The notes beneath the pieces are model-generated. The model saw nothing but the letters and a program-made list of their open reading frames with translations. It was not told the DNA's origin and searched no databases. 64,000 bases of DNA from positions 1,302,001-1,366,000 of the forward strand of contig JAKZAN010000005.1 in NCBI GenBank assembly GCA_023053545.1, written 5' to 3'. This document shows, piece by piece, positions 17,939-30,602 of this stretch. Made by a program: the position numbers and the translations under genes. How positions within the stretch are numbered: position 1 is the stretch's first letter; every line of letters begins with the position of its first letter. The DNA comes from Lepidurus packardi. Lineage: Eukaryota > Arthropoda > Branchiopoda > Notostraca > Triopsidae.

Positions 17939-18961
17939 ATGAGTGACAAAGAAAGAACCCTTTATTGTGGCAACGTCCACCCCAAAGTGACAGAGGATTT
18001 GTTGTGGGAGTTGTTTTTACAAGTAAGAAAACCTTGTTGGGGTATTAGCTCGCCTTCGAAAACGCCTATTTGGATGATGTTGACTTCTTTGGGCTGTAAT
18101 ATAGAACTTGGGTCATGTTAGTAAGGTAATGTACAACATTCTGTTTAATTTTTTTCCCTCTCTTTCCCGTGTTTATAGGCTGGCCCACTTGAACAAGCAA
18201 AGATAGTTACTGACCGCGAAGGCAACCGCAAATCCTTTGCCTTTATTGTTTACAAGCATGACTTCAGCGTTCCCTATGCTATCAAAGTCTTGGAAGGTTC
18301 GGAGCTGTACGGGCGAATGCTTGAAATTAGGTTTCGCCACGAAGACGCGCGAATTCAGAGTGGTGATCTCAACAACAGTAACAATCCCCAAACCACCTTT
18401 GTTCCACGTGGGGTGTCGGTCATAGGAGACGCGTCAGGTGCTTTTCAATCATTTACAGACAATAACCGTCCGAACGTGCCTTTTTATTTGCCCCTGCCTA
18501 TGCATCATATCCCCCCGCCCGGCAGCGGACTCTACCCCTGTTTCGCTGGGGTGCCCCTTCCACCACAGATGGCGCGGCCATCGTTTCTGGGCGCGGGTCC
18601 CGTCCCGTTACCGATCGCTTTTCAGGGGAACCCTGATCAGCAGTCCTTCGACTTGTTTTACACTGACCGACCTGGGAGTAGAAAAAACTGTGACGTGGAC
18701 TACCGCTTTCCTATCCGTTCGACGTACCGAGCGCGGAGCAGGTCCCGCTCACCCCCGACACGTTCACGAAACGGCTCGTCGGACGCGTTTCGCGAGCACG
18801 TGCGAAACCACAATCCTGACCACATATTGCGTAACGATCGTGGCCCCTCCCGTGACCGCCACAACCGTTCCCCTCCTGATCGCCGTAATTATTATGATCA
18901 TGATGACCGGCACCGAGATGCAAACCCCCGCGAACGACAGCAGAGAAGTTACCGACGATAG
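17939..18961 (+). CDS. RBM7: RBM7/RBM11-like RRM protein, 288 aa, 2 exons
   Basis: Exons 17939-18022 and 18179-18961 (GT-AG, in frame). One N-terminal RRM (about residues 7-80): RNP2-like LYCGNV, the helix VTEDLLWELFLQAGPL, RNP1-like KSFAFIVY and ELYGRMLEIRF. The TEDLLWELF..AGP pattern and the small size resemble RBM7 and RBM11. RBM7 is the RNA-binding part of the nuclear exosome targeting (NEXT) complex with MTR4 and ZCCHC8. After the RRM come a Pro-rich segment and an Arg/Ser/Asp-rich tail (SRSRSPPTRSR, SPPDRRNYYDHDDRHR). An in-frame ATG at 17708 would extend the N-terminus by 77 residues, but the match to the family starts at MSDKERTLYCGN, so I use 17939. A poly(A) signal lies at 19465. 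Confidence 0.82.
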
Positions 18962-19464
18962 CTCTAACTGTCGGTCCTCATGTACAGACAGGTGTCGAAG
19001 CGAATGACTTCCAACCTTGACGCTCTTTTTCACTAAAGTTATTTCTGAAGGAAGTGACGTAGGTTCTTCCGTTGTGGAAGGTTTGATCAGTAAAAAGCCG
19101 CCACCGTAAAATTTTAGTACAAAAATAACGAACGTGATACTCCCAAACACAAATACTTGAGTCAATATTCTCCTCATATTTGAGTGTTCCATTTTTTTCT
19201 TTCTGAAGCAATATTTCTAACTAGGTAGTATTACTGTACTGCTGTCAACATTGTTGTTGAGAGGGTAAAAACATGTCAGAACAAGTGGAGCTAGGAAGCA
19301 CGAAGAAAAGGAAAGAAGAACTATAATATGTATGTGTTGTAGTACAAAACTTGCATTCTAGAGGGTATGTAAAAAAGAAATGAAAAGAAATGGCTGAGAA
19401 CTACTTGTAAGCCATTGCCATGTCTTTACAAACCCCAGAAAGTTTAGAGTAGAAATTTGGGTTC

Positions 19465-19470
19465 AATAAA
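19465..19470 (+). terminator. Poly(A) signal AATAAA of the RBM7-like gene
   Basis: Canonical hexamer in GTTCAATAAAAG, about 500 nt after the stop; no earlier AATAAA seen in the 3' UTR. Confidence 0.5.
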
Positions 19471-20151
19471 AGAAATCGTTGGCATGTACAAACTTTGTGC
19501 AAGAAAAGGCCATATTCTTTTATTTTCTTATTTTTTATCTTTTTTTAAACGAAGAGTCTTAAGATTTATTTTTAAGAAATGATGGTGTTGATCTTGGAAG
19601 TGTTCAAGTATCAGTGATTTGCAGTAAGAGATCACTAAGAGGTGAACACTGAGGCAGAAACAGGAGACTGACTTAACATTCTTAATGGTTGTTTAACATT
19701 GTTGACTTAACATAATTGACCTCATTTTTCTTAATTTTTGTAATTTTGCGGTTATTTTTTAATTGAATGCTCAATGTTGTAAATCGCATTTGCAGAAACT
19801 TTTTTGAAGTGTTAAGACCTTCAACTGACAGGTGCGAATGGTGACTTTCGAGTTTGCATTTGTTGGTTTTAATGGGTGTTTGGCAAGAGCCGCCTTCTTT
19901 GTTAATGAACGGACGGGTTATCTCTGTTCGCTATCTGTCTATCTGATTCCAGTGTTATTGCTGCCCAAACCCTAGGGCGCGCAGTTAGCTCACTCTTTAT
20001 AGCAGTACACGGCGAAATCGATGGTCGTATTGAAGACCTGCAGGGTGGGGGGTGGCAGTAAAACATGAAACACCACTTAAGAAAGGTTACGTGGTCAAGT
20101 GCAGTCCTCTGCCGTTCTGTTCTAATTCTGGCTTCTGTGTTTGTTGCTGTA

Positions 20152-20490
20152 GTTTCGGACAGTACCCACGAATCTCTCTTACTTCACTCTTTTCTTTGAG
20201 ACTTTTTTGTTATATGTGTATAGTTCGGGCCTTTCAAACCACCGTTGAAATTTCCACTGGCTCGGATTTAAAATTTAATTACTTGGAAACGTCCCTTGTT
20301 TGGAAACAGCGCTGCTCAGTTGTTTCGGACAGTGCCCACGAGTCTCTCTTACTTCACTCTTTTCTTTGAGACTTTCTTGTTATATCTATAGTTGGGGCTT
20401 TTCAAACCACTGTTGAAATTTCCACTCTCTCGTATTTAAAGTTTAATTATTGGGAACTTTCCTGAGAGAAACAGCGCTGCTCAGTTGTTT
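20152..20490 (+). repeat. Two-unit tandem duplication, 170-bp period
   Basis: Units 20152-20321 and 20322-20490 share GTTTCGGACAGT.CCCACGA, TCTCTCTTACTTCACTCTTT and CAGCGCTGCTCAGTTGTTT with scattered mismatches and small gaps. The open frame across it (20052-20369) ends in the second unit and is likely chance. Confidence 0.8.
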
Positions 20491-20593
20491 ATACATAGAT
20501 AATGCAATCAATACGAAGATTTAACCATGCTGTTCCAAATTTACCCCAAACTTCGAGCTTCCACTCAATCTAGTATAAGGTTGGAACGGTATA

Positions 20594-20648
20594 CATGTGC
20601 GACATTAGCCATGCCTGTGCTTCCAAGGCGTTGCTAATGTCGTACATG
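20594..20648. repeat. 55-nt hairpin, long stem and 9-nt loop
   Basis: Arms CATGTGCGACATTAGC (20594-20609) and GCTAATGTCGTACATG (20633-20648) pair with one mismatch; GCCT/AGGC inside extends the stem after a small internal loop. Shape is like a small-RNA precursor, but no expression evidence exists. Confidence 0.7.
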
Positions 20649-21066
20649 AAAACGCAACTCGTCGGGTGTAAAGTTACATGCACCCAGCATGTAAAATGGG
20701 GCAGGGAGGGTGAGAGAATACGAGAGAAAGCAGAGTTCGTGAATCTCGCGAGAACATGGAAGCGTAGATCGGAAGTTGTACCGGACTTGAGGTGCATTAC
20801 CAACTTTGCACTTGTATTGGCAGTAGACGGAGGATTAGGGCACTGTTGGATATGTAGTTGGAAATTTCTAGTGAGTTGGAAGATCATACCACGCTCAGGA
20901 TTCCGTCTTTGTTGTAACTATTGATGTTAGACGGCTACCTGTTTAAAATGGATGGTGCACTGAAAATTTAAAATGGATTGCGCACTTCCTGCCTTGGGGG
21001 TCGTAGATTTTGGATTATGTAGTGGTCAATAACCCATGTTACCGAGCACGTGATCTTATCCTGCCT

Positions 21067-21130
21067 TTTAAAAAGAAAAGGATGTTTTCTTTTTTAAAAA
21101 CCCAGATATCCTTTTAAAAACGGATATCTG
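21067..21130. repeat. Two adjacent hairpins
   Basis: First: TTTTAAAAAGAAAA pairs with TTTTCTTTTTTAAAA (21067-21100, one bulge). Second: CAGATATCC (21103-21111) pairs with GGATATCTG (21122-21130), loop 10 nt. Confidence 0.5.
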
Positions 21131-22000
21131 AGAGATCAAGATCGTTTAGAGATCGATGAGGTGATGTGATGTCAATTTTACAAGACACAGGGAGAAGGGC
21201 ACGATATTGTTCGTCTCCAGGGGAATCCTTCGGAGGAGTCTTTCTTTGCTCTGCCGAAACCAAAACAGATAAAACACAAAAGGAAGTGCGGTATCTTATC
21301 GAAAAGTAAAAGTTAGTGAACCCAGATGAAGACCCGGAGACTTACTTGCTGTGTGTACCAAAAAGCCTATGGTCAGCGTTTTCATTCTAGGCCACGTTGG
21401 GATCTCTGATTTCCCTCGACATTGAACCGCCCGGCTCGCTTCTAAACACCGGCGAGAACACTGGCACCTCGTGGAAAACGTGTATGGAATTTTCTTCGGG
21501 CTAAGAGAAAAGCTTCTGCTTGATGATTCTTTAACCTTCTTGTGTAGTACTCTGTCAATCCTTATTTTGCTTTCTAGACTTATTGTTTTAAAACTTTCGA
21601 GTTAGCAAAAAATAAGTTTCGTGTACTGTTAGGACTCTTCAGTCGTACACTGTCTACGAAAAGGCTAGGGAAAGGGGCCCCTTTAGAACGAAGATGAAGG
21701 ATGTCTTTTCGTGATCAAGTTCACACCTAATCTCTTTTTTATGGAGACTCCCTTTTCATTTTTGGAGGGTCTGGCGAGGAGTGTAGCAATGGCAAAAGCT
21801 CTTCGTTGGGCCGTGATCAAGAGCCGATGAACTGAACGTGATTACATTATTTATATTTTTTTTCTTTTTTAAAAGGAGAGTTGGTTTGACATTTGGCAGC
21901 AAGAGCACCTGACTACATATCACTGTCGAAATTTGTGTTTGGTAAGAAAGCCTTCCAATATTATGGCGCCATATCAGTCCTCCGGAGCTGACCTGCCCTC

Positions 22001-22260
22001 AGACCATAGGTTACCTTAGGTAAAGGTTAGGGTTTAGGTTAGGAAAAGGCTAGTAACCTCATGCGTCTTCCTTGTGCCGTAATTTTTAATACGGCTTAAG
22101 CCCCTTTTAAGCTCATTGACACTTAACAATGAGCGGAGACTTTATAAACTCGCAATGATATGGATCCCTTGAAAGATTATGGAACCGTAGTCCTTCTGTC
22201 GAGACGTTTTTGTGTTGCGTTGCCCAGACCAGCGGTTTACCTTAGGTAAAGGTTAGGGTT
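22001..22260 (+). repeat. Repeat R copy 1 bracketed by ~35-bp direct repeats
   Basis: AGACCA...TTACCTTAGGTAAAGG then TTAGGGTT occurs at 22001-22034 and again at 22226-22260. Between them lies repeat R copy 1 (about 22086-22228), which matches 26528-26664 at roughly 80%. Shared blocks include TTTAATACGG, AAAGATTATGGAACCGT and TGTCGAG.CGT.TTTGTGT. The direct repeats could be an insertion-associated duplication or part of a larger element. Confidence 0.55.
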
Positions 22261-22361
22261 ACTCCCGTGTAGCTTAGCTAACCACAAGGAATCGCGGAGC
22301 GCTTCGCACGCGGTGTATATGAGCACACATTTATTCTGCGCGTAAAATCACTAGCTTTTTC

Positions 22362-22362
<1 letters not shown>

Positions 22363-22388
<26 letters not shown>
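22363..22388 (+). repeat. Poly-A run, 26 A
   Basis: Uninterrupted run of A. Possible retroposon tail, but no element could be recognised upstream of it. Confidence 0.8.
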
Positions 22389-22392
<4 letters not shown>

Positions 22393-25300
22393 ATAAAACG
22401 TCTACGGCAGGACAGTTTCAAATTCGCAACCTTGTTCTTCATCGCATAGGTGAATAATAAATATACCTTTTTCAATTAGAGAAGGTAATAATTGTAAAAA
22501 AGCACAACAGCCACGCTCTCCGTATTGGCATGACCTTACATTACTCTCAAGTTCTGTAACAATTTTGTGTACTTTGTACTTAAGAATGCTTCATGGTTCT
22601 ATACCCTCAGCACAGAAACGCTTATGTGCTGTGGATACAGAACAATGCTTACGAACGTTTATTAATGAAGTAAAATTCTCAGCTGTACTCAGCCTTAGGT
22701 CCGATTAAGTTAAGTTTAGGTTCGAATCAAGCGTAGATCGGCCACATGCCCCGTAGATCATGCTTGGAAGGATGCTTTGGAGACGGAGGTAGGGTTTACC
22801 TTTCTATGTTGGGCCCAATATTTCCCCATAAGCTGTACATTTCTGCCAGTCGTGTAATAAGAAGGTGAAGGGTATAACTTTGTGACTCTATGGCTTTGTG
22901 CATGGCACTACAAGGGGGGGTTTGTTCTGACTGTGAAGAAGGGGGGCTGACACAACAAGGCGTGTATCTTTTGATCTTTGCGTGTCCGTGTGGAAAGGGA
23001 TAACACTAACTCGAAACGCAAAGCGAAATCCTCCCCTCACCCACCATGTTTCCTCCCATGGCCCGAACACACAAGTTCGCTCTACCTTGTGCTTTTGCTA
23101 CTGATTACCTTGGATTGATGACATGAGAGCTCGCTACAAGCGTGGTTGGCGTGTAATTGCCCTCGCATGCAACTCAAACTCCTTTTTGGCCCAGAGACAA
23201 GTCGGCACAAAAAACATTTTTGCCATTTCCAAGCTCCTATTGCTGCCCTATTGCTTCTCGCGTCCCTTTGTGCGGTATGTGTGTATAGCATTCACCAGTT
23301 CGCCAGGAAAACACTGCTTTCTTTTTGTTTGCAAGCCATTTCCCACGAAACGTGCAAAAAAAAACCGAAACGTTAGTAGCCAAAAGAACCAGGCATTTAG
23401 CTCCGTTGCTAGCTTTTTGTTTTGGAAGACAACCTTGCGCTCGCTTTTTGTTCTATAGATAGGTTAACTCTTGTTCAGCCAGCAGTGGGTCCTCGAGCCT
23501 CAACAAGCAGTTAGTTGTCACGAAATTATGGTTGCAAATGAGCATGCTATAAAGGGACTGTAATTGCGGATCCCGAAACCAAAGTTTAAGTGTGGGTTGC
23601 ACAAATAATAGGATGACATGCACCAGCCCGAATCGGGGTTAGGTGTTTGAATCCTTTTATCATTATCATCACTTTTATGATATTATTAAATAAAAGCTGA
23701 AATGAAGGAATGCTTTTTGCGTTTCTTTTCGTCATTTTTCTCTATATTCAAATAATTCCCGAGGTTTTCGCTTAGCTTTGGGGGCTATAAATAGGCGGCC
23801 CCTTTGACTTTTTTAACAAAAAAAACTTACGATTTTTCTTCTATTTTTTTCCCAAAAATTCCACCAGGGGACCATGACAGGATTGTTTGTGGTATAAAGT
23901 CTAAAGCTGGCGGCAAATCACAACAGATTGAAACATTAAGTGGTAGTGATGGTCACTGGGAAGCTTGAAAAAGGAAGAAAGAAAGGGTTTGGCATGGGTA
24001 CTACAACTTCACCAAGTCGCGGAGTAATTGAAAATTTTCTCTCCGTCCGCGGGAGCCCGAAAGAAAGCTTAAGATGCACAAGGGGGACGTTCGCGGGGAG
24101 CACATTGACTTGATTCTAATGGGAGTTTACGGAAACATTGTGGGCACATAAACTGAACGCTCGTGTCGGTTGCAGGAGGTTAGGAGAGGTCAATTGGGAA
24201 GGACTAAAGGGCGATGAGACCTGAGGTCAAGTTGACAGTCTGAACGGCGCTTTATGGCCCACTTGGGCCGGCTCCTTCTCATTCCGGGGCCCGAGCTCCT
24301 GGAACCGCGGAAAACCTACGCACATACTCTTTTATGGCAAAAACCTCTTTTCCAATAACCTCTGCTTGGAAACGCTTTTTCTGGATACTTTTTTCTTATT
24401 GTTTAAAACCCTTAAGAGAAAAAAAAAATGATTCCTGGACTCATGCGCCAGAGTCCAAGAATGAGTCCCAAACATCCATAAGGGAACTTGGAAGTAATCA
24501 AGAAAAGCTTTTATTCATAATTATTAGAGAAGAGGGGGTCCCCACCCAGAATCAATGACCAGGAAAACAACAGTTCCTACTTTTGATTCCATTTTGGGGG
24601 CGAGACAGAGAGAGAACCCCACCTTTGATTCCTTTGATTGCTAAAAGCTGCGGTAGTATAGATCCACAAGGGGAGTGAACACTTGAAAGGAAGCAAGTTG
24701 TCCATCCGTCTTGTGTCAGTGCATCGGTCATCATTTGGCAAGCTTAAGTTTTGCAAGATTCGGAAGACCTGGGTAGTAGTCCAGTCTTTCCTGTCAAGCC
24801 TTTCCCTTCTGGTATGCCTGACTCCGTTAATGACTCCAGATAAATGAAGCCTACCGAAGAGCTGCATGTGAGGCTCAAAACGATGCTAATGCCGTACATT
24901 TCTTTTTTCCCCTATAAGGATGTTTCAGGCAAGTGTAGAAACCTTGAGGGGAACTGAACTGCCGGAGTTTAGGGGGTCGATGGAATAGACTTTCTGTCTT
25001 GTTTACGGATGCCAGTGCATCGGAATGTGCTGTGGATACAGGACACTTGCGTGGAATGTAAATTCGTCATCTATTGCTAAAGCCGGAGGAGTTTGATGAG
25101 CCTACGCCCCCTTCAGTGCACCTCGATATGTTGTTTTGCCTTCCGTGGCGTATATCGATGAGGAATGATAGGTTCCGGTAAGGTTTTTAGTTCTATGGGA
25201 GGATAGGTTTATACAGCATTGATAGCCTGGCCACATGCGATTGAGGAGTGTTATTAGCATATGTATGCCCGCCGATGTTACAGCTGGATTATGATGTATC

Positions 25301-26527
25301 TCTCGTAACTCACACTTGCGATATCTTCAGCTTTTTGGAATTTACGTCGCAAAAGCTTTACATGGTTAACTACTGTCAGGCTGCTCAACCTGCCAGTACT
25401 CTAGTCTAGTCCCGATGTTTTTTTTTCCTATAGGACCGAAAATTTCTTTCCCGGCAAACGCAAGATAGATATATGGGGGAAAAGGAACTCCGTAGGGAAC
25501 ATTTAGACGCCTGGGTTTTTGTTTTCCGAAGCGCCGGGCGGGAAGATATTCATCACAGCATCCTGCTTGCGGCTGCTCCTGAGGCAATCGTATAACACTG
25601 CACAAAGTATAACGTGCGTGTTACCGAGATGTCTTGTCTTTAAGACAGTCTAGTAAGGTCTTTTTTTAAAAAGACGCTACGGATAATGAGAAGATAAGGG
25701 CCCCTCGTTCCTCATCTTTGGACCCTGGAAGTCATAAAGGCCTCGACGGAAATGAAGTCTCTTAACTAACCTGCTTCTTTCTCGACAGTAACAAAGTGAG
25801 CAGCATCTAGAAGGAGCTTTGCGGAGCAGTTAGGAGTTGCTTCAGAAAGTCGATTCGTTTGTCAACCGTATAGCCATAGCTGTTGTGTAACGAAACTTGC
25901 TTCTGAAGTACCGGGAAGGAGACAGAGAGAAGAAAAATTGCCCGAAACCCGAATTATAATTCTGTTTTGAAGTGATAAATTACCAGGAAATCCGCGAGAG
26001 GTTGGCAGGTGATGCAGACTTGAGCTCGCCAGACCGCGCCGATGCCGTGTTTTCAGAAGAACATGGTCGCTGATGCAAACAGATATGTCCATGCATCACA
26101 CGCTAGGACGCCTGGCTTTTCCTTTTGTGCGGCTTACATGTGACTTTCTGCCGTACTTTTTCTACGCGCTTCGGTTTCTTTTTTATTCCATTTGTTACTG
26201 GTCACGCAGAGCCGACCAAGATAAAATAGTCTCATTTATCCCGACGCAAAGCATTTATCGAAACGAGGAACCTTATGGAACCAGCATTCTCACTCATTCA
26301 AAAATGGATATAAAAAATAACATTTCTATCGACTGTTGTGTCCTTTGCCCTGGACGTAGACACAGGGACCACGAACCCCAACCTAAGGACGTGGTGCTAG
26401 CGATTGTTGTCGCTCTTCCGTATTTTCGTCGTCAGTCGTTGGTCTTACCTGGAGAAAGTTCATCTGCAAATTTCCATCCAAACGCCCAGTCCGTAGTGCT
26501 GGACAATTGTCGTCCTTGTGAAGAAAT
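22389..26527. other. Non-coding stretch
   Basis: No gene supported on either strand. The longest open frame (26073-26543, 156 codons) shows no domain I recognise and runs into repeat R copy 2, so I do not call it. A TATA-like GGGGCTATAAATAGGCGG at about 23781 looks like a core promoter, but no coding exon follows that I can support. Confidence 0.35.
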
Positions 26528-26664
26528 GTTTAATACGGTTTAAACACCTTTTAATCTCGAACCAATGAGCCGAGACTTCTTAAACTCGAAACGCTATTGG
26601 TTCCTTAAAAGATTATGGAACCGTCGTCCTTTTGTCGAGTCGTCTTTGTGTCGCGTTGTCCTTT
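26528..26664 (+). repeat. Repeat R, copy 2
   Basis: Same orientation as copy 1 (22086-22228), about 80% identical with a short gap after TTTTAA. No terminal inverted repeats seen and no flanking 35-bp duplication here. Confidence 0.55.
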
Positions 26665-29600
26665 GCAGCAGGTATTTCTGTTTGGACGGGTTAGCGCAGC
26701 GAAGGTTGGTTGTGCGATCAGGTAAAACGCATACGGTATAAGTCGAACGGTTTTTCGTGCACTTTAAAAGCAGATTGGACTGTAAAGGGAGTCGTAAGTT
26801 TGGATTTGGGTTTTTGAATGGAAAAGACTATTGAAATAGCGTCTAAGAAAAGGCAAAGGGAGGGTAACAAAAGGGGTAGTGAAAGGCTATCGTGAATCTT
26901 TCTTAAATAGACTTGATAGATCGGTATCCCCGGGACTCTATAGCAATCCTTACCCAGAGAGAGGGGGAGGCTTAGTTTATGTTGGGTGGGTGGCCTTGTG
27001 ATACAAAAGGAAAAATCGGTCTCATCTCCGTCGTGGACAGCAAGCGAAGTCTCCGGGGACTCTCGCTCCGGCGTGCAATGGAGGGAAAAAACCGAGCACA
27101 ACCTATACAGTGCGAAACCTATATAAGAGCCTTCTACTGTTGCTTTCCTTATTCCTTCAAAGCCTCATGGCCGAAGGGGCCGAACTAACATGAAAACATA
27201 TTTCATTCGAAGATAAGACTTTCTATCTATCCGTTTTTGTTCCGCACCCTTCTTTAGGTAAGCAAAACAAAAAAGAAAAATGCTGCGCCGATCAAAACCT
27301 TTGAATATTGCTTAAGGTTACGCAACATTAAGGTTAAGATCGGTAAGCCTTTGTAGGCAACCTTCTCGTGAGAGAAAAAAGTTTAAGCTGACAGGTCTTA
27401 GGATGAAGATCATAGAGGATGAAGATCCTTGGATGAAGTAAGGAGGGGACAATACGTAAGAATGGGAATAGGGGGTAATTTATTCAAAAGTTGTCTGTTT
27501 AGGACACAGCGGTGAAAGTTCCACGAGGTAGTGCATTTGAAAGTGTGATATACTTTGGATCTAGTTGTTGAGTGGTTGATGGCACGTAGCATTCTGTGGC
27601 ACGGGACATTGGAGAGGCACAGAAATAACAGTTGATTGTGTGTTATTTATCTACGGTGGCAACCGCACCAAACGAAGGGAGGCCTTCCGTTGTGCGTGTC
27701 TTATGTCTGACGGCGGTCTTATTGTTTCGTGTGTAGTTGAAGCGCTTGCGCCAGTTCAGCCAGCCCACGTCCGTAGTTGGTACGGCGCTGAAATGTCTTC
27801 CGACGAAAAAGACATTTACTGTCCCAGTCGAGCACATGGTATCGTCCGAAATTGTAGGGCGGCAAGCATCTCCCCAAGTTCCCGCGGGTTTTTTGGATGA
27901 TACCCGTTACCCGTCCTAGGTTTCTGGCCAGCTTTCAGTTCGCGGCATGACTATAGTACAAGTCAAATTGAACCCTTGGTCAGTGTCTGCACCGCAAGTT
28001 ACTCTTCCACCGCCGCAACCTGGATCAGCCAGCAGCTCTCATCTATCTTGCCAGTAAAGGCCGGGGTACCGGTACGCGCCAGGAAGAAAAAGCGAGCGAA
28101 GAGGTGGTTCGTGCGTGACGCCGTTGTGTGCCAGTCCCTAAGGAGACTAAGATAATTCAATTCTCATATCCTGTGCTGTGCTTTTTTCTCGTCATTGAAA
28201 GACGCTTCTAAGCCCGTACTTCTTACAAATTAGAACAATTTTCAGAACGTCCTAAAACAAGTGTGATTTTAACATCACTTTTTAACACACTGCAGACAAT
28301 GCCTACTTTTTCGGTCTGTAATAGCATGTGGGTCCTTCTCGGACGGAATCTCAGTGAGTTTCCGCATACATAATCAAAGGTTGATCCCGGAAAATAATTA
28401 ATGGACAGCGACTAATTCACGAATTCAGGCAGTTTTTATTTGGTGAACGACATGGTTTGAAGGTGTAAAAAATCCAATAGACGAGAACGAAAAGACATTC
28501 CCAGAGTTGAGTGTTTGTTGGAGTTACCGGCAGGTACCAGCAAGTTGCAGAATGGCGCGCTTCGTATTGCTGGCTGGGGCCCTGCTTACCTGGACAGGTA
28601 TAATACACCACCTTTTTCAGCCATTCAGTATAATTTCTATATATTCAGTATAATTTCTATTATTATTTTTTATTTCTTGTAATAAGAAAGAAATGAATGG
28701 TTCCTCTTTTTTTACGAAATTGTGTGGAATCTTCCATGGGTATTATTTATAATCGCAATACTTCTATTAGTATTTATCTTTTCCTAGATTTGGGGCATAT
28801 AACATGTATTTATGCAGTATAAGGCTGTAAGTATTCGAATGGGACGAGATTAGGAGCAGTGACGAGCTGGCGCGGGTTGGGAGGAGTAAAATTTATTTAC
28901 GACGTATGTGATCTAACGCTGTAACCGGGGCAGGCAAAGGGGAACAAAGTTGTCAGAAGCGACAGGCTTGGCAACAAAAGGCAGGACAAAGCTCTGGGAT
29001 TTTGTAATTAAAGTCGCTCTTGTGGCTCCTTTGACATGGTCGAGCCGTTTGAAACAAAGGAGGATTTGCCTAGTGACGTCTCGTTAATTGCAACACGCAT
29101 TCCAAATTTACAGTGTCAATCCCTTTCCCACCCCGCGCGCCAACACCTTCCTTCTCCGGAGCTTATTCGCTTTATGCGTTTTACATATTGGGCTTGCTTT
29201 GCTTTACTATCTTTGAAGGACACATTACGAGGTGCAGTCGAATCAATCCTCTTTTTTTCAGGACTACCAACTACACCCCCTTCAGGACTACCAACTAGGA
29301 CTACCCCCTTCTTTCCAAGTTTAGCTTTCGACAAACACGCCGAAACCAGAACTCTTGGTAAGCAAAGAGGAATTGAAGCCAAACTTTTATCTTGCCGTGG
29401 TTTATAACATTAAAATGTTGGGCGAGAACAAGGAGGGGAAAAGGGATTTTTCTCTTTAAGCCGGGTTGCGCGAGATGGAGCCAGAGATGGAGCGGAAGAA
29501 GGAAGCAGAAGCTTCGATTCCATGCATGCGTTTTTCCGCTAATGCAAAAGAGAGAGCAAAGGTTTAATAAGATACTTATCTTGGGTGCTTTCATTTCGAA

Positions 29601-30602
29601 TATAACCCCCGGGGTTAATAGGCGTTCTCCTTAGTTTTTGGGACGTTGACGACATTGTGCAAACGTCTTCTTCCTGCTTCCGCTGATAACGTTTTCCTTT
29701 CACACCCGTTTGCTATGCTTGGAAAATGTTGCTAACATGGAAAAAGGACATCCTAAGGAGAAGGAATAGGGGGTCATTTCTTTTAGGAGCGTGATGAAGA
29801 AGAAAGGAAAAATACAGCTTTTTTATTTAATTGAAAGCATAGAGGGCTCAGATGTGCTCATTAAGTCGACCGGTTTTGTATCATATAGGCTTTTTAAGAC
29901 TGGGAAGTCCTGCAACCCTTTTTTCCTTTTTTGCGCTTCCCAGGGAGACAGCAACACTGGCACGATCTTCTGTCTTTCTTAATGGGCTATGAAAGGTAAG
30001 ACATCATTTCCCTCCAGCAAGGAAGACTTTACATTCTATCGTCCCATATCCTTTTGCTTCTTCGAGGGCGAGATATTCCGAACGGAAAGGCAAAAGGTTG
30101 CAGCGTACATCAACGAAAGATGCTAATGTGCTCAGGTCTAAACTGCATATACAGGAGTCTGCAGGTTACGTGTTGTCAAGTGCTGTGTTATGCAAAGTCT
30201 TTCCGTTCCCAGTTTTACTTTTCTTTTGCTTTTTCTAAGGGGAAAAGTTTTAATGAAGGCCTTTTTAGACTTGAACATGCTAATTCACGCGATGACTCTA
30301 GTGTAGAACATGGAAGTAGCAACAAGTTCCTAACGTGTTTCCAAGATTTAACAAGGACTAAAGGCTTTTTATTTATTTTTTTCCATAGGATAATAAGTCA
30401 GTTCTCTTAAAAGCAGTACACAAACTTAAGTTTTCTGTTAGGTCTTTCATCGCATGATAGGGAAACTGTAAGTAAGTCTTAAGAAAGAAAAATCCGATAC
30501 AACTAGACCACGAGGATTTATGACGTAACGAGAGTGTTATGACGAAGCGCGAGCATAGAAATTTAACAATAAATTATTATTACCTCAATCAATTAAATCA
30601 AT
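26665..30602. other. Non-coding stretch
   Basis: No gene supported. A short tandem duplication, TTCAGGACTACCAACTA, occurs at 29257-29273 and 29281-29297. Open frames at 26718-27101 (minus), 27640-27919, 29036-29407 and 29301-29594 (minus) have no recognisable domains. Confidence 0.35.

Larger units (their letters stand above)
19471..22000. other. Non-coding stretch with duplications and hairpins
   Basis: No gene supported. Contains the 170-bp tandem duplication at 20152, the hairpin at 20594 and two adjacent hairpins at 21067-21130 (listed separately). Open frames on both strands at 20570-20924 overlie the hairpin and show no domain. Confidence 0.45.

Noticed and set aside
22021-22040. Telomere-like TTAGG/TTTAGGG units
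   Set aside because: Only two or three degenerate units inside the repeat R flank; not an array.
22720-22735. tRNA T-arm-like GGTTCGAATC
   Set aside because: No acceptor, D or anticodon stems could be paired around it.
26073-26543. 156-codon open frame
   Set aside because: No domain, no splice context, and its end overlaps dispersed repeat R.
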